From CAZAZQ01 sp964489705 (GTDB lineage: Bacteria; Zixibacteria; MSB-5A5; GN15; FEB-12): DNA of 64,000 nucleotides. Within the stretch, counting starts at the first letter, position 1; each line of letters starts with the position of its first letter. The stretch is taken from the NCBI GenBank assembly GCA_964489705.1, contig CAZAZQ010000015.1, forward strand, positions 1 to 64,000. The letters are read 5' to 3'. This document shows, piece after piece, positions 26,760 through 35,886 of the stretch. The notes under the pieces are model-generated. The model was not told where the DNA came from and made no database searches. It was given only the letters and a program-made list of their open reading frames with translations. The position numbers and the translations under genes are program-made.

Positions 26760-27434
26760 ATGAAACGAGAAATTCCTCTGGCAATAACGTTTATAGCAGG
26801 TATTTCCTTTGCCATTGCCTATTTTATTCCTCATTGGCCCTTTGGAAAGCTGGAAAAGTGGTTCAACGATTGGCTGGTAATTGTCTTTGCCTTTGCCATT
26901 TGGCTGGGCGCGCTGAACTTGCTGAAAATATCGTTTATGAAAATTATCAATAAGAAGTCCGATTGGCCTCATGCGGCGCTTATTATCATCTCATTTTTCG
27001 TTATTGTCATAATCGGATTTTATGAGGGGTATCGCGGTTTGTATGCCAATCCGCCTTTTTCCTTCCGTGATCCCGGCACCGGTTTCGATTGGCTCTATGT
27101 CAACGTCTATTCGCCGCTGTCGGCAACAATGTTCGCCCTCTTGGCGTTCTTTGTCGCTTCGGCGTCGTACCGGGCTTTCCGGGCACGGAATTTCGAAGCG
27201 ACCTTGCTTTTGCTCGCCGCCTTTTTCGTCATGTTGGGCCGGGTGCCTATCGGAGATTTGCTGACCTCGTGGTTGCCGAAAAGTTACCAGATGTCTCAGT
27301 GGGCGACGTGGATTATGAACGTGTTGAATACCGCCGGTCAACGGGCGATTATGATAGGTATTGCTTTGGGGCTGGTGTCTACGTCCCTCCGAATCATCTT
27401 GGGTCTTGAGCGTTCATACTTGGGAGGCGACTGA
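26760..27434 (+). CDS. module copy 1, protein B: polytopic membrane protein
   Basis: 224 residues with about six membrane helices, recognised only through its paralogues at 30340 and 34328. Shared blocks are MFALLAFFVASASYRAFRAR, then N-x-EATLLLLAAF-x-x-MLGR, then QRAIMIGI-x-LG and the C-terminal GLERSYLG. The paired Arg/charged residues after the central helix are the most conserved part. The ATG lies 13 bases after gene A1; its stop shares one base with the next start. No known family or function recognised. Confidence 0.72.
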   Translation: MKREIPLAITFIAGISFAIAYFIPHWPFGKLEKWFNDWLVIVFAFAIWLGALNLLKISFMKIINKKSDWPHAALIIISFFVIVIIGFYEGYRGLYANPPFSFRDPGTGFDWLYVNVYSPLSATMFALLAFFVASASYRAFRARNFEATLLLLAAFFVMLGRVPIGDLLTSWLPKSYQMSQWATWIMNVLNTAGQRAIMIGIALGLVSTSLRIILGLERSYLGGD

Positions 27435-28417
27435 TGAATAAGAAAGAGCTTATCGCAACAATTGCCATTATTCTCTTTTTCTTGTTCTGTTATTTTATCC
27501 TGCCGAAGCCGGTGTCGTTTTCTCCCACGGTGTCGGTCATTATCATCATCCTGATGCTCGGGGTTTTGGGTATTATCTTTGTCCGCACCGTCGCCGGTCG
27601 GTTTGTCAGTCGCCGGATGGTTTTCTTGTTGGTCGGTGTGGCGTTGTTGTTGCCGTTCTTTATGAAGTTCCCTCTGCCGATTCAAGTGTCGCCGGAAGTG
27701 CAGTCGATTTACGATGCGCTGGAAAAACTTCCGCCGGGCTCCAAGGTACTGGCGTCGTTCGACTATGATCCTCCCTCGGCGCCGGAGCTTCAACCGATGG
27801 CGGATGCTTTTATGAAGTATGCGTTCGAACATGGGTTGAAGGTCATCATCATGGGTTTATGGCCCCAAGGTCCTCAGCAAGCGGATCAGGCGGTGCAAGC
27901 AGCGTTTGCGGAAGACCCGGAGTTGAGAAAGAAAATCAAGTACGGCGTAGACTACGTTAACTTAGGTTTCCAATCGGGGAATGAGTTCGTCATCCTGCGG
28001 ATGGGGGAAAATTTCAAGGCTATGTTCCCAACCGACTTGTATAATACTCCCTACGATTCCATTCCGTTGTTGAAAAACGTGACCAGTTTTTCCAACGTTG
28101 ACTTCGGTATCAACTTCTCCGCCGGTAAGCCGGGGACGGTCGAATGGGTACAGATTGCCGTCGACCGTTACAATCTACCCATTGCGGCGGGCAATACGGC
28201 GGTGCAGGCGCCGATGGCGTATCCGTACCTGAAAGCCAATCAGTTGGTCGGGTTGATGGGAGGAATGGCTGGAGGGGCGGAATTTGAAAAAGCTACCGGT
28301 AAGATCGGAAAAGCAACGACCTATCTTCTCTCGCAGTCGTTTGCCCATATGGTAGTCATAATTTTTATCATCATCGGTAATGTTGCCTTCTTACGTGAAA
28401 AGAGGGAGAAGTTATAA
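27434..28417 (+). CDS. module copy 1, protein C: membrane-anchored probable periplasmic protein
   Basis: 327 residues. Three N-terminal membrane helices (about 7-22, 33-50, 62-78), then a 210-residue soluble domain, then one C-terminal helix and a basic tail (REKREKL). The positive-inside rule places the soluble domain in the periplasm. Blocks shared with the paralogues at 31010 and 35000 are PPGSKVLASFDYDPPSAPEL (FDYDP at 109-113), HGLKVIIM, MFPTDLYNTPYDSIPLLK and AYPYLKANQLVGLMGGM. No known enzyme motif recognised. Start and stop each overlap a neighbour by one base. Confidence 0.72.
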   Translation: MNKKELIATIAIILFFLFCYFILPKPVSFSPTVSVIIIILMLGVLGIIFVRTVAGRFVSRRMVFLLVGVALLLPFFMKFPLPIQVSPEVQSIYDALEKLPPGSKVLASFDYDPPSAPELQPMADAFMKYAFEHGLKVIIMGLWPQGPQQADQAVQAAFAEDPELRKKIKYGVDYVNLGFQSGNEFVILRMGENFKAMFPTDLYNTPYDSIPLLKNVTSFSNVDFGINFSAGKPGTVEWVQIAVDRYNLPIAAGNTAVQAPMAYPYLKANQLVGLMGGMAGGAEFEKATGKIGKATTYLLSQSFAHMVVIIFIIIGNVAFLREKREKL

Positions 28418-29061
28418 TGGGTTTTTGGGATGTCTTCGGGGTCTGGTTGGCGGCGGCGCTGACGTTGGGTATTATCTCTTTTTTATATAAAGACAACATC
28501 TTTTACAAGGCGTGTGAGGCAATCTTCGTCGGTATATCAGCCGGGTATTGGTTTATTGTCTTCTATTGGGATAACCTGTACAAAAAGTTTTGGGTGCAGG
28601 TAACCGACCCGACCAACCCGGAATGGTACGTCCCGTGGTTCGGGTTTATCCTGGGTATCTTAATGTTGACCCGGCTTTTCGGAAAAATCGGGTGGTTGTC
28701 TCGCTGGCCTCTCGCCTTTATTGTCGGGGCGGTTGCAGGCTTGTATATGATGATTTACTTCGTCTCCAACGCCATGGTACAAATCGCCGCCACCATCGAA
28801 CCATTCAGTCCGGCTCTGCTTGGCGGTTGGCAGGATATCGTCGCCAATGCGTTCATCGCCGTCGGCACTTTCTGCGGCTTGGTCTATTTCTTTTTCTCCA
28901 AGGAGCATCGTGGTTTCTTCGGAGGTGCAGCCCGCATCGGTATCTGGTTTTTGATGATTACTTTCGGTGCTTCTTTCGGATACACGGTGATGAGCCGTAT
29001 GTCGCTGATGATAGGCAGGCTGGATTTCCTGTTTGGAACCTGGTTGGGAATGATAAAATAG
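28417..29061 (+). CDS. module copy 1, protein D: polytopic membrane protein
   Basis: 214 residues with about six membrane helices. Blocks shared with the paralogues at 31925 and 35887 are ISFLYKDNIFYKACEAIFVG near the N-terminus, GWLSRWPLAFIVG in the middle, and YFFFSKEHRGFFGGAARIGI followed by TFGASFGYTVMSRMSLM near the C-terminus. The charged KDN and SKEH motifs lie at membrane edges and may form a functional site. Its start shares a base with the stop of C1 and its stop shares a base with the start of A2. Function unknown. Confidence 0.72.
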   Translation: MGFWDVFGVWLAAALTLGIISFLYKDNIFYKACEAIFVGISAGYWFIVFYWDNLYKKFWVQVTDPTNPEWYVPWFGFILGILMLTRLFGKIGWLSRWPLAFIVGAVAGLYMMIYFVSNAMVQIAATIEPFSPALLGGWQDIVANAFIAVGTFCGLVYFFFSKEHRGFFGGAARIGIWFLMITFGASFGYTVMSRMSLMIGRLDFLFGTWLGMIK

Positions 29062-30329
29062 TGCTTCCGTTCAATTGGATGAGTATACTTCAGAGAATTC
29101 GACTTCCCGTGTGTTTTATCGGTATTGTCTTCTTACTGCTTCCGCTGGTGGGGTGGGCGCAGGGACAACCTCCCGTCGGTGATAGCGACTCTCTCTCCCA
29201 AGATACTACTCAGGTTCTCGTCGAACCGGTAACCTCTCTGATTGCCGCCAATCACGTCTATGACGACGGGAAAATTATCGACCTGTCGTGGGTACCTTCC
29301 ATTGACGATCAACCGGTCGGCGGGAAAGTGCTCGGCTACAAAGTATATAGGGTCGAAAAAGGGCGCGAGCCGGTGCTTATCGCCGAGCTTCCACCCGGCG
29401 CCAACAGCTATCAAGACCAAACGGTGGAGCGGGAGAAAGAATATCGCTACTATGTTTCCGCTGTCTCTACGGACAACACCGAAGTGCCCTCGCGGATGAC
29501 GGAATGGGTACAGGCAAAGCGGGAGTGGATAAATTTTGACAGAAAGTACCTTTTCTTGATGGCGGTGATTATCTCAGCGGCGGTCATCTATTTTGTCGAG
29601 ACGGCAAAGCGGGGGAAAAAGCTTTTTGTACGGAAAATTGCCGGATTGGAAGCCATCGATGACGCCGTCGGCAGAGCGACGGAAATGGGGCGGCCGGTCT
29701 TGTTCATTCCCGGTATCCATGACATGGATGATGTCCAGACGTTGGCGGCATTGACTATCTTGGGAAGAGTTTCGCGAACCATCGCTGATTACGACACCAA
29801 AATTTTCATGCCGGTGGCGCGTTCGCTGGTAATGACGGCGGCGCGGGAAACGATTAAAGCCTCGTACCAGGCGGCGGGACGACCGGACGCTTATTCCGAC
29901 GATATGGTCAACTATGTGACCGACGAGCAATTCGGCTATGTCGCCGCTGTGGACGGCATCATGGTGCGGGAGCGACCGGCGACCGTTTTTCTTTTAGGCG
30001 CTTTCTTTGCCGAATCGCTGATTCTGGCGGAAACCGGCAACTCGGTCGGAGCCATCCAGATTGCCGGCACGGCTCGTCCGGCGCAGTTGCCCTTTTTCAT
30101 CGCCGCCTGTGATTTTACTCTCATCGGCGAGGAGTTGTTTGCCGCCTCCGCTTATTTATCGGGAGAGCCGCGGTTGTTGGGTTCTTTGAAAGGGCAGGAT
30201 GTCGGGAAGGCGATTGCCATGATTGTCATAGTTCTTGGTGTGCTTGCCGTGACGGCGGCGGAAGCCTGGCATATCGGCTTCATGCAAGATATATACCATT
30301 GGCTGAACCAAGTATTTTCAACGAACTGA
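29061..30329 (+). CDS. module copy 2, protein A: FN3-like and DUF6754-like membrane protein
   Basis: 422 residues, with the same architecture as A1: signal peptide (to about residue 36, ending GWAQ), FN3-like domain, membrane helix, DUF6754-like domain with AVGRATEMGRPVLFIPGIHD and CDFTLIGEELFAASAYL, and a C-terminal helix. By eye the DUF6754-like part matches A1 at roughly two residues in three, closer than either matches A3. The GTG at 29061 overlapping the D1 stop is taken as the start; an ATG at 29079 also gives a full signal peptide. An apparent in-frame extension back to 28590 lies inside D1 and is not real. Confidence 0.72.
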   Translation: MLPFNWMSILQRIRLPVCFIGIVFLLLPLVGWAQGQPPVGDSDSLSQDTTQVLVEPVTSLIAANHVYDDGKIIDLSWVPSIDDQPVGGKVLGYKVYRVEKGREPVLIAELPPGANSYQDQTVEREKEYRYYVSAVSTDNTEVPSRMTEWVQAKREWINFDRKYLFLMAVIISAAVIYFVETAKRGKKLFVRKIAGLEAIDDAVGRATEMGRPVLFIPGIHDMDDVQTLAALTILGRVSRTIADYDTKIFMPVARSLVMTAARETIKASYQAAGRPDAYSDDMVNYVTDEQFGYVAAVDGIMVRERPATVFLLGAFFAESLILAETGNSVGAIQIAGTARPAQLPFFIAACDFTLIGEELFAASAYLSGEPRLLGSLKGQDVGKAIAMIVIVLGVLAVTAAEAWHIGFMQDIYHWLNQVFSTN

Positions 30330-30339
30330 CGGGGAAACG

Positions 30340-31017
30340 ATGAGACGCTTTGTACCATTGATGATAACTTTTGTGGTCGGGACGGTATTAATCGTCTCGG
30401 TGTTCATCCCCCCCTTTGAAAACTTGGAGCGCACCTTTACGCTCTTTTTCGATATTATCGCCGTCTTTGCGTTCTTTCTCGGCGGCGGCAATCTCTTACG
30501 GGTGCATATCAACAAACTGCGCTACCGCAAACGGGATTGGGGCTATTCCATTGTCACGGTGCTCGGCTTTACGGTGATGTTGGTTATCGGGTTGGGGAAA
30601 TTGGGAGCGCCGGGGGATATTTCCACCGCCGTTGACAACCCTGACTCGCTTTTCTATACGATTTTTGAGACGGTTCTCGTACCGTTGCAGTCGACGATGT
30701 ATTCGTTGCTGGCGTTCTTTGTCGCGTCCGCGTCGTATCGCGCCTTTCGCGCCAAAAACAAAGAAGCGACGCTGCTGTTGGTGGCGGCATTTATCATCTT
30801 GTTGGGACGGACTCCGTTCGGAACCTTGGTGACCGGCTGGATCCCCGAATCGTTTTCCCTTCTCCAAATCCCCAACCTTGCCATCTGGATTTTGAACTCT
30901 CCGAATCTTGCCGGACAACGAGCGATTATGATAGGCATCGGTCTGGGGGTGATTTCCATGTCCTTGCGGTTAATCCTCGGCGTGGAACGCTCTTACTTGG
31001 GAGATGACAATGCCTAA
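30340..31017 (+). CDS. module copy 2, protein B: polytopic membrane protein
   Basis: 225 residues, about six membrane helices. It repeats the B1 pattern: SLLAFFVASASYRAFRAKNK, EATLLLVAAFIILLGRTPFG, GQRAIMIGIGLGVISMSLRL and GVERSYLG. It lies ten bases after A2; the last eight bases overlap the start of C2. The loop between the third and fourth helices (about 85-105) differs most from B1. Function unknown. Confidence 0.72.
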   Translation: MRRFVPLMITFVVGTVLIVSVFIPPFENLERTFTLFFDIIAVFAFFLGGGNLLRVHINKLRYRKRDWGYSIVTVLGFTVMLVIGLGKLGAPGDISTAVDNPDSLFYTIFETVLVPLQSTMYSLLAFFVASASYRAFRAKNKEATLLLVAAFIILLGRTPFGTLVTGWIPESFSLLQIPNLAIWILNSPNLAGQRAIMIGIGLGVISMSLRLILGVERSYLGDDNA

Positions 31018-31924
31018 CCTGGGAGTCATCATATCCTTGGGAATTGTCGTGGGCGGCTTGCTGTGGCTGCTCATCCGTTCTCTCAGCGGCAAGGAAGTGG
31101 AGCGGCGGGTGATATTCTTGTTCATCTTCGTGGCGGTGGCGGCTCCCATTCTTTTCCCCATAACTTTTCAAGAACACGCTACCCCTATCGTCAAGCGGCT
31201 CTTCGAGCGGATTGAAACTTTGCCGCCGGGCTCGCACATTCTCATCTCTTTCGATTACGACCCCGCCATGGCGCCGGAAGTGCAGCCGATGGCGAACGCT
31301 CTGTCGCGACATTGTTTGGCGAAGGGGCATAAAGTGGTCTTTATGTGCCTGTGGGCGACGGGGCAGTCGTTGTTAATGAACACCTTGGAGCAGGTAATAA
31401 AGCCGGACTTTCCGGATCTCCGTGAGGGGGTCGACTACGTCAACGTCGGCTACAAAGCAGGGAACGAAGGGGTGCTGAATGTGATTGTCTCCGATTTCAA
31501 AAAGATGTTTCCGACCGACGTGAACGGCGTGCCCTTGGATAGCGTCCCGATATTCAATGATATCAAGTCGTGCAAGGATTTTGACCTTATCCTCGCTATT
31601 GGCGGAGGGCGACCCGGACCCAAGGAGTGGGTGCTCTTTGTCGGCGATCCCGGCGGCGTGCCTATCGGTGCCGGGGTAGCGGCGGTGGTGGCGCCTCAGT
31701 TGTATCCGTATTTTCCCCGACAGGTCATCGGAATCCTCGGCGGGGTGAAAGGGGCGGCGGAATACGAGTCGGAGTTGGCACATACCTATGAGCGTTTTGC
31801 GGATATGGACAAACCCGGCTTGCGAATGATGGGACCCCAGACGCTGGCGCATATCGTCATCATGGCGTTCATACTTATCGGTAATATCGCTTTCTTCCGG
31901 AGACGAAAGAAAGGTGAAAAGTAG
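31010..31924 (+). CDS. module copy 2, protein C: membrane-anchored probable periplasmic protein
   Basis: 304 residues. Two N-terminal membrane helices instead of the three of C1, with a basic loop (GKEVERR) between them, so the soluble domain still ends up outside. The domain has PPGSHILISFDYDPAMAPEV, MFPTDVNGVPLDSVPIFND, GGGRPGPKEWV and QLYPYFPRQVIGILGGV, then a C-terminal helix and basic tail (FFRRRKKGEK). The ATG at 31010 with GGGAG upstream is chosen; ATG 31004 is an alternative two codons longer. Function unknown. Confidence 0.7.
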   Translation: MPNLGVIISLGIVVGGLLWLLIRSLSGKEVERRVIFLFIFVAVAAPILFPITFQEHATPIVKRLFERIETLPPGSHILISFDYDPAMAPEVQPMANALSRHCLAKGHKVVFMCLWATGQSLLMNTLEQVIKPDFPDLREGVDYVNVGYKAGNEGVLNVIVSDFKKMFPTDVNGVPLDSVPIFNDIKSCKDFDLILAIGGGRPGPKEWVLFVGDPGGVPIGAGVAAVVAPQLYPYFPRQVIGILGGVKGAAEYESELAHTYERFADMDKPGLRMMGPQTLAHIVIMAFILIGNIAFFRRRKKGEK

Positions 31925-32767
31925 GTGCGGCGCTCAACGTACATAGTGGTGGGAGTTATCGTCGTTCTCTTTGTGGCGATATGGATTTACCGGGCGATGA
32001 CGCTTTCCGGAGTCGTCGAACATAACGTCCAAAAGGCGTTCTTGTTGACGGTCTCGGCGTTTTTAACGCTGTCCATCTTTTCGTTCCTCTACAAAGACAA
32101 TCCGTTTTACAAATTTGCCGAGCATCTGTTTGTCGGCGTTTCGGCGGCATACTGGATGAGCCTGGGATTTTGGTCGACGTTGGTAGGAAACCTCATCCCG
32201 CGGATTTCCGACGGTTTGTCGAACTTTTTCCGGCAGCCCATTCAACCCAGTCATAAGATTGTCGGTCCCATAGATGTCAACATCTTCTATTGGATACCGG
32301 TGGTATTGGGGTTGATGCTGTTGATGCGTCTTTCGCGGCAATACGGATGGCTCTCGCGATGGCCTCTGGCGTTCATTGTCGGCACCACCGCGGGGTTGAA
32401 CTTTGTCCGCTACCTGCGGTCGGATTTTATCGTTCAGGTCTCGTCGACGTTCGTGCCTTTGCTCGGACGGGAGCCGCATCCGTGGCGGGGAATCGGAGAT
32501 TTTATTGCTCATTTAGACTTGTCGGCGACCGGACAGTTGGCGGCGATTCTTTCCAACTGGGTGATATTCTTCGGGGTGATTTGCGGGATAATCTATTTCT
32601 TCTTTTCCAAAGAACATACCGGAATTTTCGGGCGGGCGTCCCGCATCGGTATCTGGATTCTCATGATTACCTTCGGCGCCTCGTTCGGCTATACCGTGAT
32701 GGGGCGTATTTCTCTGTTGGTCGGGCGGATTACGTTTCTGTTCGGCGATTGGTTGGGATTGCTCTGA
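31925..32767 (+). CDS. module copy 2, protein D: polytopic membrane protein with extra N-terminal helix
   Basis: 280 residues, longest of the three D proteins. An added N-terminal membrane helix (about 5-25) precedes the core. The core has FSFLYKDNPFYKFAEHLFVG, YGWLSRWPLAFIVGTTAG, FFFSKEHTGIFGRASRIGIW and TFGASFGYTVMGRISLL. A longer loop near residues 85-110 (ISDGLSNFFRQPIQP) is also specific to this copy. It starts with GTG directly after the C2 stop. Function unknown. Confidence 0.72.
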   Translation: MRRSTYIVVGVIVVLFVAIWIYRAMTLSGVVEHNVQKAFLLTVSAFLTLSIFSFLYKDNPFYKFAEHLFVGVSAAYWMSLGFWSTLVGNLIPRISDGLSNFFRQPIQPSHKIVGPIDVNIFYWIPVVLGLMLLMRLSRQYGWLSRWPLAFIVGTTAGLNFVRYLRSDFIVQVSSTFVPLLGREPHPWRGIGDFIAHLDLSATGQLAAILSNWVIFFGVICGIIYFFFSKEHTGIFGRASRIGIWILMITFGASFGYTVMGRISLLVGRITFLFGDWLGLL

Positions 32768-32793
32768 GTGATTTAATATAAAGGGAGAATGGT

Positions 32794-34314
32794 ATGAAAT
32801 ATAAGTTCTTGATGGTGTTTCTCTTCCTTCTTGGGTGGGCGTTCTCGGTGGGGAACGCACAAGAAGCCGAGCCGGCAGCGCCCGCGGCTGCGGAAGATAG
32901 CCTGGCGACGGATTCAATCCCTCCGCCGAGGCCGGTCTCGAATCTTCAGGCGCGCGACAAGGAAAACGACCACGGCCATGCCATAGTTCTCACATGGACC
33001 CCTTCTCCTGATGACGGCACCGGAGCCAAGACGGTTATGATGTACGAAATCTTTCGCTGGGTGCCGTACTTTATGGATACCTTGAGTGCCATTCGAGACA
33101 GCGTCTCCCAGATGCGGGAGTATATTGCCGATATCGAAGCGTTTCTCCCGCGGGCGGAGAAACGACTCAAACGGTATCAAAAAAAGGAGGGAGAGGGTTT
33201 TGCCGATTCGGTTACGTTTTATGCCGATACGATAGCGTCATGCGAACGGTTGTTGCCGCAGTACCGAAGAAATTTGAAGATGTGGCTTAAGAAGAGAGAG
33301 GAAGCGATTGAGCATATTCCTGTTGCTCACAAGAGCTATCCGAACCAGGGGGAGTGGCGAAAAATCGGTACCGCTCTGAGCGGAGCCACAGAATATGTGG
33401 ACATCGGTTCCAAGGAGAAATCGTCCGGCGATTATCTGGCAGACTATACCGATTATTACTACCGGGTGGATGCCGTTACTTCCGATCCTGCGATTCGTGC
33501 TTCTTCCGAGATCGCCGGTCCGGTGCAATCATACGGGCAGTTGTACCACACGGGACGAACGCCGGTGCTGGTAGCGGTGCTTATCTTTGCCGTCTTGACG
33601 ATTTACTTTATCTCCAAGGCGAGACGGGGTATCGACCTGTATGTACGTCCTTTACCCGGCATTCAGGCGGTGGATGACGCTATCGGGCGCGCTACCGAGA
33701 TGGGCAAGCCGATTCTGTACGTCCTCGGGTTGGGTTCCGCCGCCGATATTGCAACCATCGCTTCGTTTACAATCTTAGGGCGAGTGGCTCGCAAGGTCGC
33801 CGAGTATCAAACGAAGTTGATTGTTCCGTGTTACGATCCGATTGTCATGACGGTAGCGCAGGAAACGGTCAAAGCCGCCTATTCCGATGCGGGCCGTCCG
33901 GATGATTATGATGAAGACATCGTCTACTTCGTTACCCAATCCCAGTTTGCGTACGTGGCGGCGGTCAACGGAACGATGCTTCGGGAACGGCCTGCCACCA
34001 ACATTTACATGGGAATATTCTACGCCGAGTCGCTTATCTTGGCGGAGACCGGTGCCGTGGCGGGCTCCATTCAAATTTCCGGCACCGACCAAATCGCCCA
34101 GATTCCCTTTTTCATTGTTGCCTGCGATTATACCTTGATTGGGGAAGAGCTGTACGCCGCCTCGGCATACTTGGGGCGGGAGCCGTTGCTGCTGGGCTCA
34201 TTGAAAGCACAAGACTATGCCAAAGCGTTGGTGATTATTTTGTCCATTATCGGCTTCCTTGCCGCCAACGTGGGATGGCACTCCCTCGTGAAATTGTTCA
34301 AAGTGGTTGATTAG
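32794..34314 (+). CDS. module copy 3, protein A: DUF6754-like membrane protein with helical insert in the FN3 domain
   Basis: 506 residues. A signal peptide (1-22, ending GNAQ) is followed by an FN3-like domain that opens at 46-90. It is interrupted by a helical, charged insert at about 91-183 (SVSQMREYIADIEAFLPRAE), then resumes (GEWRKIGTALSGATEYVDIG; YYYRVDAV). A membrane helix is at 257-273, then the DUF6754-like domain (DAIGRATEMGKPILYVLGLG; CDYTLIGEELYAASAYLGRE) and a C-terminal helix. This is the most divergent A copy. It has its own purine-rich ribosome binding site, 26 bases after D2. Function unknown. Confidence 0.72.
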   Translation: MKYKFLMVFLFLLGWAFSVGNAQEAEPAAPAAAEDSLATDSIPPPRPVSNLQARDKENDHGHAIVLTWTPSPDDGTGAKTVMMYEIFRWVPYFMDTLSAIRDSVSQMREYIADIEAFLPRAEKRLKRYQKKEGEGFADSVTFYADTIASCERLLPQYRRNLKMWLKKREEAIEHIPVAHKSYPNQGEWRKIGTALSGATEYVDIGSKEKSSGDYLADYTDYYYRVDAVTSDPAIRASSEIAGPVQSYGQLYHTGRTPVLVAVLIFAVLTIYFISKARRGIDLYVRPLPGIQAVDDAIGRATEMGKPILYVLGLGSAADIATIASFTILGRVARKVAEYQTKLIVPCYDPIVMTVAQETVKAAYSDAGRPDDYDEDIVYFVTQSQFAYVAAVNGTMLRERPATNIYMGIFYAESLILAETGAVAGSIQISGTDQIAQIPFFIVACDYTLIGEELYAASAYLGREPLLLGSLKAQDYAKALVIILSIIGFLAANVGWHSLVKLFKVVD

Positions 34315-34327
34315 GAGGTGATGATAG

Positions 34328-34987
34328 ATGCGAAGACAGTTACCCCTTGCCCTGGTGTTTATTTTCGGGACGTTTATGATTTTTCAGTATTTTGTCCCTC
34401 ACGAAAAGTCGGAGTGGCTTTATGAGTTCCTCTTCTCCTGGCTCTACATTATCGGGATTTTTGCGTTAGGTTTGGGAATTTGGTCGTTAGTGCGGGTTTC
34501 CGTGGGAAAAATCAAAGCTCGCGGACCGGGATGGGGCTATCCGATAGTCACGCTGGCGGGGCTTTTTCTGATGATATTTTTCGGCTTCACCGGTTACCGG
34601 GACGGCTCTTTCGGTTTTCATTTCATGACCGCCGAAGGGTTGTCGAATTATTGGTTCCGGCACTTTTTTAATTATATCCTGATTCCCATTCAGTCGACCA
34701 TGTTTGCGCTGTTGGCATTCTTCATCGCTTCGGCAGCGTACCGCGCTTTCCGAGCCCGGAATATATTAGCCACGTTGCTTTTGATGTCGGCGCTGATTAT
34801 GATGTTGCGCTTCAATCCGTACCTCGGACCGGTCGGTCCTATCATTGCCGATACGGCGTCGTGGTTGTTGAATGTCCCGAACTTGGCGGCGAAACGGGCG
34901 ATTATTATCGGCGTCGGCTTGGGGATGGTTGCCACCGCCTTGAAAATTATTCTGGGTATCGAACGCGGTTACCTGGGGAAAGGATAA
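34328..34987 (+). CDS. module copy 3, protein B: polytopic membrane protein
   Basis: 219 residues, about six membrane helices. The B signature is kept: FALLAFFIASAAYRAFRARN, ATLLLMSALIMMLRFNPYLG (where the other copies have LGR), AAKRAIIIGVGLGMVATALK and GIERGYLG. GGAGGTGATGAT lies just before the ATG, a strong ribosome binding site. Function unknown. Confidence 0.72.
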   Translation: MRRQLPLALVFIFGTFMIFQYFVPHEKSEWLYEFLFSWLYIIGIFALGLGIWSLVRVSVGKIKARGPGWGYPIVTLAGLFLMIFFGFTGYRDGSFGFHFMTAEGLSNYWFRHFFNYILIPIQSTMFALLAFFIASAAYRAFRARNILATLLLMSALIMMLRFNPYLGPVGPIIADTASWLLNVPNLAAKRAIIIGVGLGMVATALKIILGIERGYLGKG

Positions 34988-34999
34988 GGAGGTGTCACG

Positions 35000-35881
35000 A
35001 TGAAAACGAACATCTTTGATAGAATGATGTCGCTCGACCGCCGCTGGGTCTTTCTGTTTGTTGCGGTGGTGTGCGTGGCAACCTACTTTTATCCCTTTTC
35101 CATTCCTATCCGGGTGGATGATGAAGTAAGGTCTATCTACGAATTTATCGATACCCTCAAGCCGGGCGAGATAGTGTTTGTCGCCATCGACTACGATCCG
35201 AATGCGTTGGCGGAGCTTCATCCGATGACTTATGCGCTGATGGAACACTGCTTTCGCAAGGACCTGAAGGTGATTATTACAGCGCTTTCGCAGAACGGTC
35301 CCGGCATGGCGGAGCAAGCTATTCTCGATATCACCGACTCTGTCCGTCAGGATAAAGAATACAACGGTGTCTTCTATAGAGGGAAAGAGATTAAGAACGG
35401 GATTGATTATACGTTCTTGGGATACAAGCCCTACTATGGGTTGGTCATTTTAGGTATGGGGCAAAACTTCCGGTTGCCTTTCCCGACCGATTACTACGGC
35501 ACTCCTCTCGATTCCATCCCCATGATGAAGGGCGTGCAAAACTACAGTCAGGTGGCGTGTGTCATCGACATTTCCGCCGGGAGCATCACCGACGCCTGGA
35601 TTTCCTACGGGCAGGGACGCTTCGGCTTCCCCTTAGCCTTGGGTTTGACCGGTGTTATGGGGGCGGATTATTACCCCTACTTGAATTCCAAACAGGTCTT
35701 TGGAATTATGGCGGGGTTGTATGGTGCCGCCCAGTATGAGAAACTTGCCGATAATCCCGGCTTGGCGATGGACGGCATGCGGATACAAGTGTTTGCTCAT
35801 ATTGTGATTATCTTGTTCATTATCATGGGCAACCTGGGATTTTTCATGAGTCGGCGTGACAGAAGAAGGCTTGGGAGGTAA
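35000..35881 (+). CDS. module copy 3, protein C: membrane-anchored probable periplasmic protein
   Basis: 293 residues. A single N-terminal membrane helix (about 16-33), a soluble domain, a C-terminal helix and a basic tail (SRRDRRRLGR), again giving an external domain. Conserved blocks are PGEIVFVAIDYDPNALAELH, FPTDYYGTPLDSIPMMKG and DYYPYLNSKQVFGIMAGLYG. An added loop (DSVRQDKEYNGVFYRGKEIK) is not in the other copies. The start ATG at 35000 is preceded by AAGGAGGTG. Function unknown. Confidence 0.72.
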   Translation: MKTNIFDRMMSLDRRWVFLFVAVVCVATYFYPFSIPIRVDDEVRSIYEFIDTLKPGEIVFVAIDYDPNALAELHPMTYALMEHCFRKDLKVIITALSQNGPGMAEQAILDITDSVRQDKEYNGVFYRGKEIKNGIDYTFLGYKPYYGLVILGMGQNFRLPFPTDYYGTPLDSIPMMKGVQNYSQVACVIDISAGSITDAWISYGQGRFGFPLALGLTGVMGADYYPYLNSKQVFGIMAGLYGAAQYEKLADNPGLAMDGMRIQVFAHIVIILFIIMGNLGFFMSRRDRRRLGR

Positions 35882-35886
35882 GTGCT

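Noticed and set aside
28590..29060. N-terminal extension of the second A protein back to 28590
   Set aside because: It lies inside the D1 gene in another frame, and the signal peptide begins at 29061-29079.
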